Assembly: GCA_019423005.1 (NCBI GenBank)
Contig: JAHZCF010000128.1
Span: 1 to 7,232, forward strand
DNA from: Haemophilus sp.
GTDB lineage: Bacteria > Pseudomonadota > Gammaproteobacteria > Enterobacterales > Pasteurellaceae
Length of the DNA stretch: 7,232 nucleotides
Direction of reading: 5' to 3'
The notes beneath the pieces were generated by a model. That model searched no databases, had not been told where the DNA came from, and saw nothing but the letters and a program-made list of their open reading frames with translations. Below are positions 5,498 through 7,232 of the stretch, piece by piece. Both the position numbers and the translations under genes were made by a program. Position 1 is the stretch's first letter, and each line of letters starts with the position of its first letter.

Positions 5498-6868
5498 ATG
5501 ACTAAACATTATGATTATATTGCGATCGGTGGCGGTTCCGGCGGGATTGCTTCAATTAACCGTGCGGCAAGCTATGGCAAAAAATGTGCGATTATCGAAG
5601 CAAAACATCTCGGTGGCACTTGTGTGAACGTAGGTTGTGTACCGAAAAAAGTGATGTTCTATGGCGCACAAATTGCAGAAGCCATTAATAGCTATGCACC
5701 CGCTTATGGTTTTGATGTAGAAGTGAAAAAGTTTGATTACGCGAAATTAGTTGAGAGTCGTCAAGCTTACATCGGTCGTATTCATACCTCTTACAATAAT
5801 GTGTTAGCGAAAAATAATGTGGATGTCCTAAATGGTTTTGCACGTTTTAAAGATGCGAAAACGATTGAAGTGAGCTATGCAGATGGTTCAACAGAGTTAG
5901 TGACTGCTGAACATATCTTAATTGCAACGGGTGGTCGCCCAAGTATTCCAGCGGTAAAAGGTGCAGAATACGGGATTGATTCAAATGGTGTATTTGCTTT
6001 AAATGAATTACCAAAACGTGTTGCAGTCGTAGGCGCTGGGTATATTGCGGTTGAATTAGCGGGTGTTTTAAATAGCTTAGGCAGCGAAACCCATTTATTT
6101 GTGCGCCAACATGCCCCATTGCGTAATCAAGATCCATTAATTGTGGAAACCTTGGTTGAAGTGTTAGCACAAGATGGTATCCAATTACATACCAAAGCGT
6201 TGCCTGAAGAAGTACTGAAAAATGCGGATGGTTCGCTTACCTTGAAATTACAAGATGGCCGTGAAACCATAGTGGATACCTTAATTTGGGCGATTGGTCG
6301 TGAACCTGCTACTGATGTGATTAATCTTGAAGTAACGGGTGTGAAAACCAATTCACGTGGACAAATTATTGTCGATAAATATCAAAATACAAATGTACCT
6401 GGCATTTATGCGGTAGGTGATATTATCGAAGGTGGTATTGAATTAACACCAGTTGCCGTGGCGGCAGGTCGTCGTTTGTCTGAGCGTTTATTCAATAACA
6501 AACCAAATGAGCATTTAGATTACAACCTTGTGCCAACAGTTGTGTTCAGCCATCCGCCAATTGGTACAGTGGGTTTAACTGAACCGCAAGCGATTGAGCA
6601 ATATGGTGAAGAAAATGTGAAAGTGTATAAATCCTCTTTCACAGCAATGTACACCGCTGTCACTGAACATCGTCAACCTTGTCGGATGAAATTAGTGTGT
6701 GTCGGCAAAGAAGAGAAAATCGTGGGCTTACACGGCATTGGTTTCGGTGTAGATGAAATGATTCAAGGTTTTGCTGTGGCAATCAAAATGGGGGCAACTA
6801 AAGCAGACTTTGATAATACGGTGGCCATTCACCCAACAGGTTCTGAAGAATTTGTAACAATGCGTTAA
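5498..6868 (+). CDS. gor: Glutathione reductase (NADPH)
   Basis: Cytosolic homodimeric flavoenzyme that reduces glutathione disulfide to glutathione with NADPH, maintaining thiol balance and oxidative-stress defence. The 456-residue length is normal for the family. Visible: FAD-binding IAIGGGSGG (8-16) and Glu34; redox-active pair GGTCVNVGCVPKK (Cys42, Cys47); ATGGRP (143-148); NADPH-binding GAGYIAVE (179-186) with Arg203 and Arg209, equivalent to the arginines that give E. coli Gor its NADPH preference; a second FAD motif YAVGDII; and the C-terminal HPTGSEE with His445 and Glu450, the catalytic pair supplied to the partner subunit. The two active-site cysteines and NADPH arginines separate it from lipoamide dehydrogenase and mercuric reductase. 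The start at 5498 is chosen over 5492 by ribosome-site spacing. It is monocistronic, with its own candidate promoter and a strong terminator. Sampled rows are 43-58% GC, clearly above the glycosyltransferase genes, as expected of a conserved gene. Confidence 0.97.
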   Translation: MTKHYDYIAIGGGSGGIASINRAASYGKKCAIIEAKHLGGTCVNVGCVPKKVMFYGAQIAEAINSYAPAYGFDVEVKKFDYAKLVESRQAYIGRIHTSYNNVLAKNNVDVLNGFARFKDAKTIEVSYADGSTELVTAEHILIATGGRPSIPAVKGAEYGIDSNGVFALNELPKRVAVVGAGYIAVELAGVLNSLGSETHLFVRQHAPLRNQDPLIVETLVEVLAQDGIQLHTKALPEEVLKNADGSLTLKLQDGRETIVDTLIWAIGREPATDVINLEVTGVKTNSRGQIIVDKYQNTNVPGIYAVGDIIEGGIELTPVAVAAGRRLSERLFNNKPNEHLDYNLVPTVVFSHPPIGTVGLTEPQAIEQYGEENVKVYKSSFTAMYTAVTEHRQPCRMKLVCVGKEEKIVGLHGIGFGVDEMIQGFAVAIKMGATKADFDNTVAIHPTGSEEFVTMR

Positions 6869-6878
6869 TTGCAGATAA

Positions 6879-6922
6879 AAAAAGTGCGGTCAAAATCTCT
6901 GATGTTTTTGACCGCACTTTTT
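6879..6922. terminator. Bidirectional terminator made of two inverted DNA uptake signals
   Basis: The forward uptake core AAGTGCGGT (6882-6890) and its inverted copy ACCGCACTT (6911-6919) form the middle of a 17-bp perfect stem (6879-6895 with 6906-6922) around a 10-base loop. A-rich and T-rich ends provide a U tract on both strands. It lies 10 bases after the gor stop and 14 bases beyond the stop of the minus-strand gene, so it can end both transcripts. Paired uptake signals as terminators are well known in Haemophilus. Confidence 0.93.
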
Positions 6923-6936
6923 ATTGTGATTTGTTA

Positions 6937-7232
6937 TTAGGCTGCTGCACGATTGCCTAATGTACCATCATCTTCTATTTCTTTAGCCACACCGACGACC
7001 TCAGCAATTTTGTCACCTTCTTTGAAGAATACGAAACCACCATGTTCCATTTTAACCCAAGGTTCATCTTTGGTGAGGGGGAAAGTCGTAATGATTGTGA
7101 CTTTGTCGCCATCTTTCGCATAATCATTAAAATCGATGACGCCATCATCATCAATGCGGTGCGCTTTACCAAAAGGGGCTTTACGTGTTAAGTAATGCAA
7201 ATTGGTTGAGCAGTGGGCAATCATCCATTCTC
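6937..7232 (-). CDS. YafJ-type class II glutamine amidotransferase, 5' partial (C-terminal 97 residues)
   Basis: The minus-strand frame is open to the window edge and ends at TAA (6937-6939). The apparent ATG at 7222-7224 is probably an internal methionine, since Glu-Trp codons precede it in frame with no stop. AHCSTNLHYLTRKAPFGKA, then a Val-Thr-Ile-Ile-Thr-Thr segment with PLTKDEPW, closely follows the C-terminal part of E. coli YafJ as I recall it (CSTNLYWITRRAPFG, PLTGNETW). The family has an N-terminal nucleophile glutaminase domain with a catalytic cysteine just after the initiator Met; that end is outside the window, so activity cannot be judged. The physiological substrate of YafJ proteins is not established. 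An acidic tail ending NRAAA follows the conserved part. It converges on gor across the shared terminator. Confidence 0.85.
   Translation of the reverse strand, partial: EWMIAHCSTNLHYLTRKAPFGKAHRIDDDGVIDFNDYAKDGDKVTIITTFPLTKDEPWVKMEHGGFVFFKEGDKIAEVVGVAKEIEDDGTLGNRAAA

Noticed and set aside
5847..6351. Minus-strand frames opposite gor (5847-6170 and 6127-6351)
   Set aside because: They are antisense shadows of a gene whose active-site and cofactor motifs are all intact.
6975..7172. 65-codon minus-strand frame overlapping the YafJ-like gene
   Set aside because: It is an alternative frame of the same strand; the other frame matches the amidotransferase family and is open to the window edge.

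Overview
The window looks like a Haemophilus-type member of the Pasteurellaceae. The 9-base DNA uptake signal of the H. influenzae clade (AAGTGCGGT) occurs three times: once between genes, and twice as the two arms of a terminator hairpin. The glutathione reductase and the Hia-like trimeric adhesin anchor also fit this family. I cannot fix the species; an H. parainfluenzae or H. haemolyticus-like genome is plausible.

Layout: (1) Bases 1-2129 (+) hold the C-terminal 708 residues of a trimeric autotransporter adhesin whose 5' end lies outside the window. It has seven copies of a repeat of about 40 residues joined by collagen-like Gly-X-Y spacers. A second Gly-Lys-Asp-rich collagen-like region, Hia-like stalk modules, a neck and a YadA-type anchor ending in Tyr-Gln-Trp follow. 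A strong hairpin terminator closes it. (2) Bases 2284-3120 (+) encode a family 8 (LgtC-like) glycosyltransferase. (3) Bases 5279-3144 (-) hold a two-gene unit. It encodes a GT2-fold glycosyltransferase with a helical TPR-like tail, then a second GT2-fold enzyme of a different subfamily. This unit converges on the GT8 gene at a palindrome. (4) Bases 5498-6868 (+) encode glutathione reductase (gor), divergent from the glycosyltransferase unit across a 218-base region with candidate promoters for both directions and one uptake signal. (5) Bases 7232-6937 (-) hold the C-terminal part of a YafJ-type class II glutamine amidotransferase, convergent with gor across a terminator built from two inverted uptake signals.

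The part most likely to form a system is 1-5279: a long surface adhesin next to three predicted glycosyltransferases. The adhesin carries 19 visible N-X-S/T sequons and many Gly-X-Thr triplets. I infer, but cannot show, that the enzymes may glycosylate this adhesin; lipooligosaccharide synthesis is the main alternative. gor and the YafJ-like gene are ordinary housekeeping flank.

No gene-free stretch exceeds 300 bases. I see no tRNA, rRNA, CRISPR array, insertion sequence or phage attachment site.
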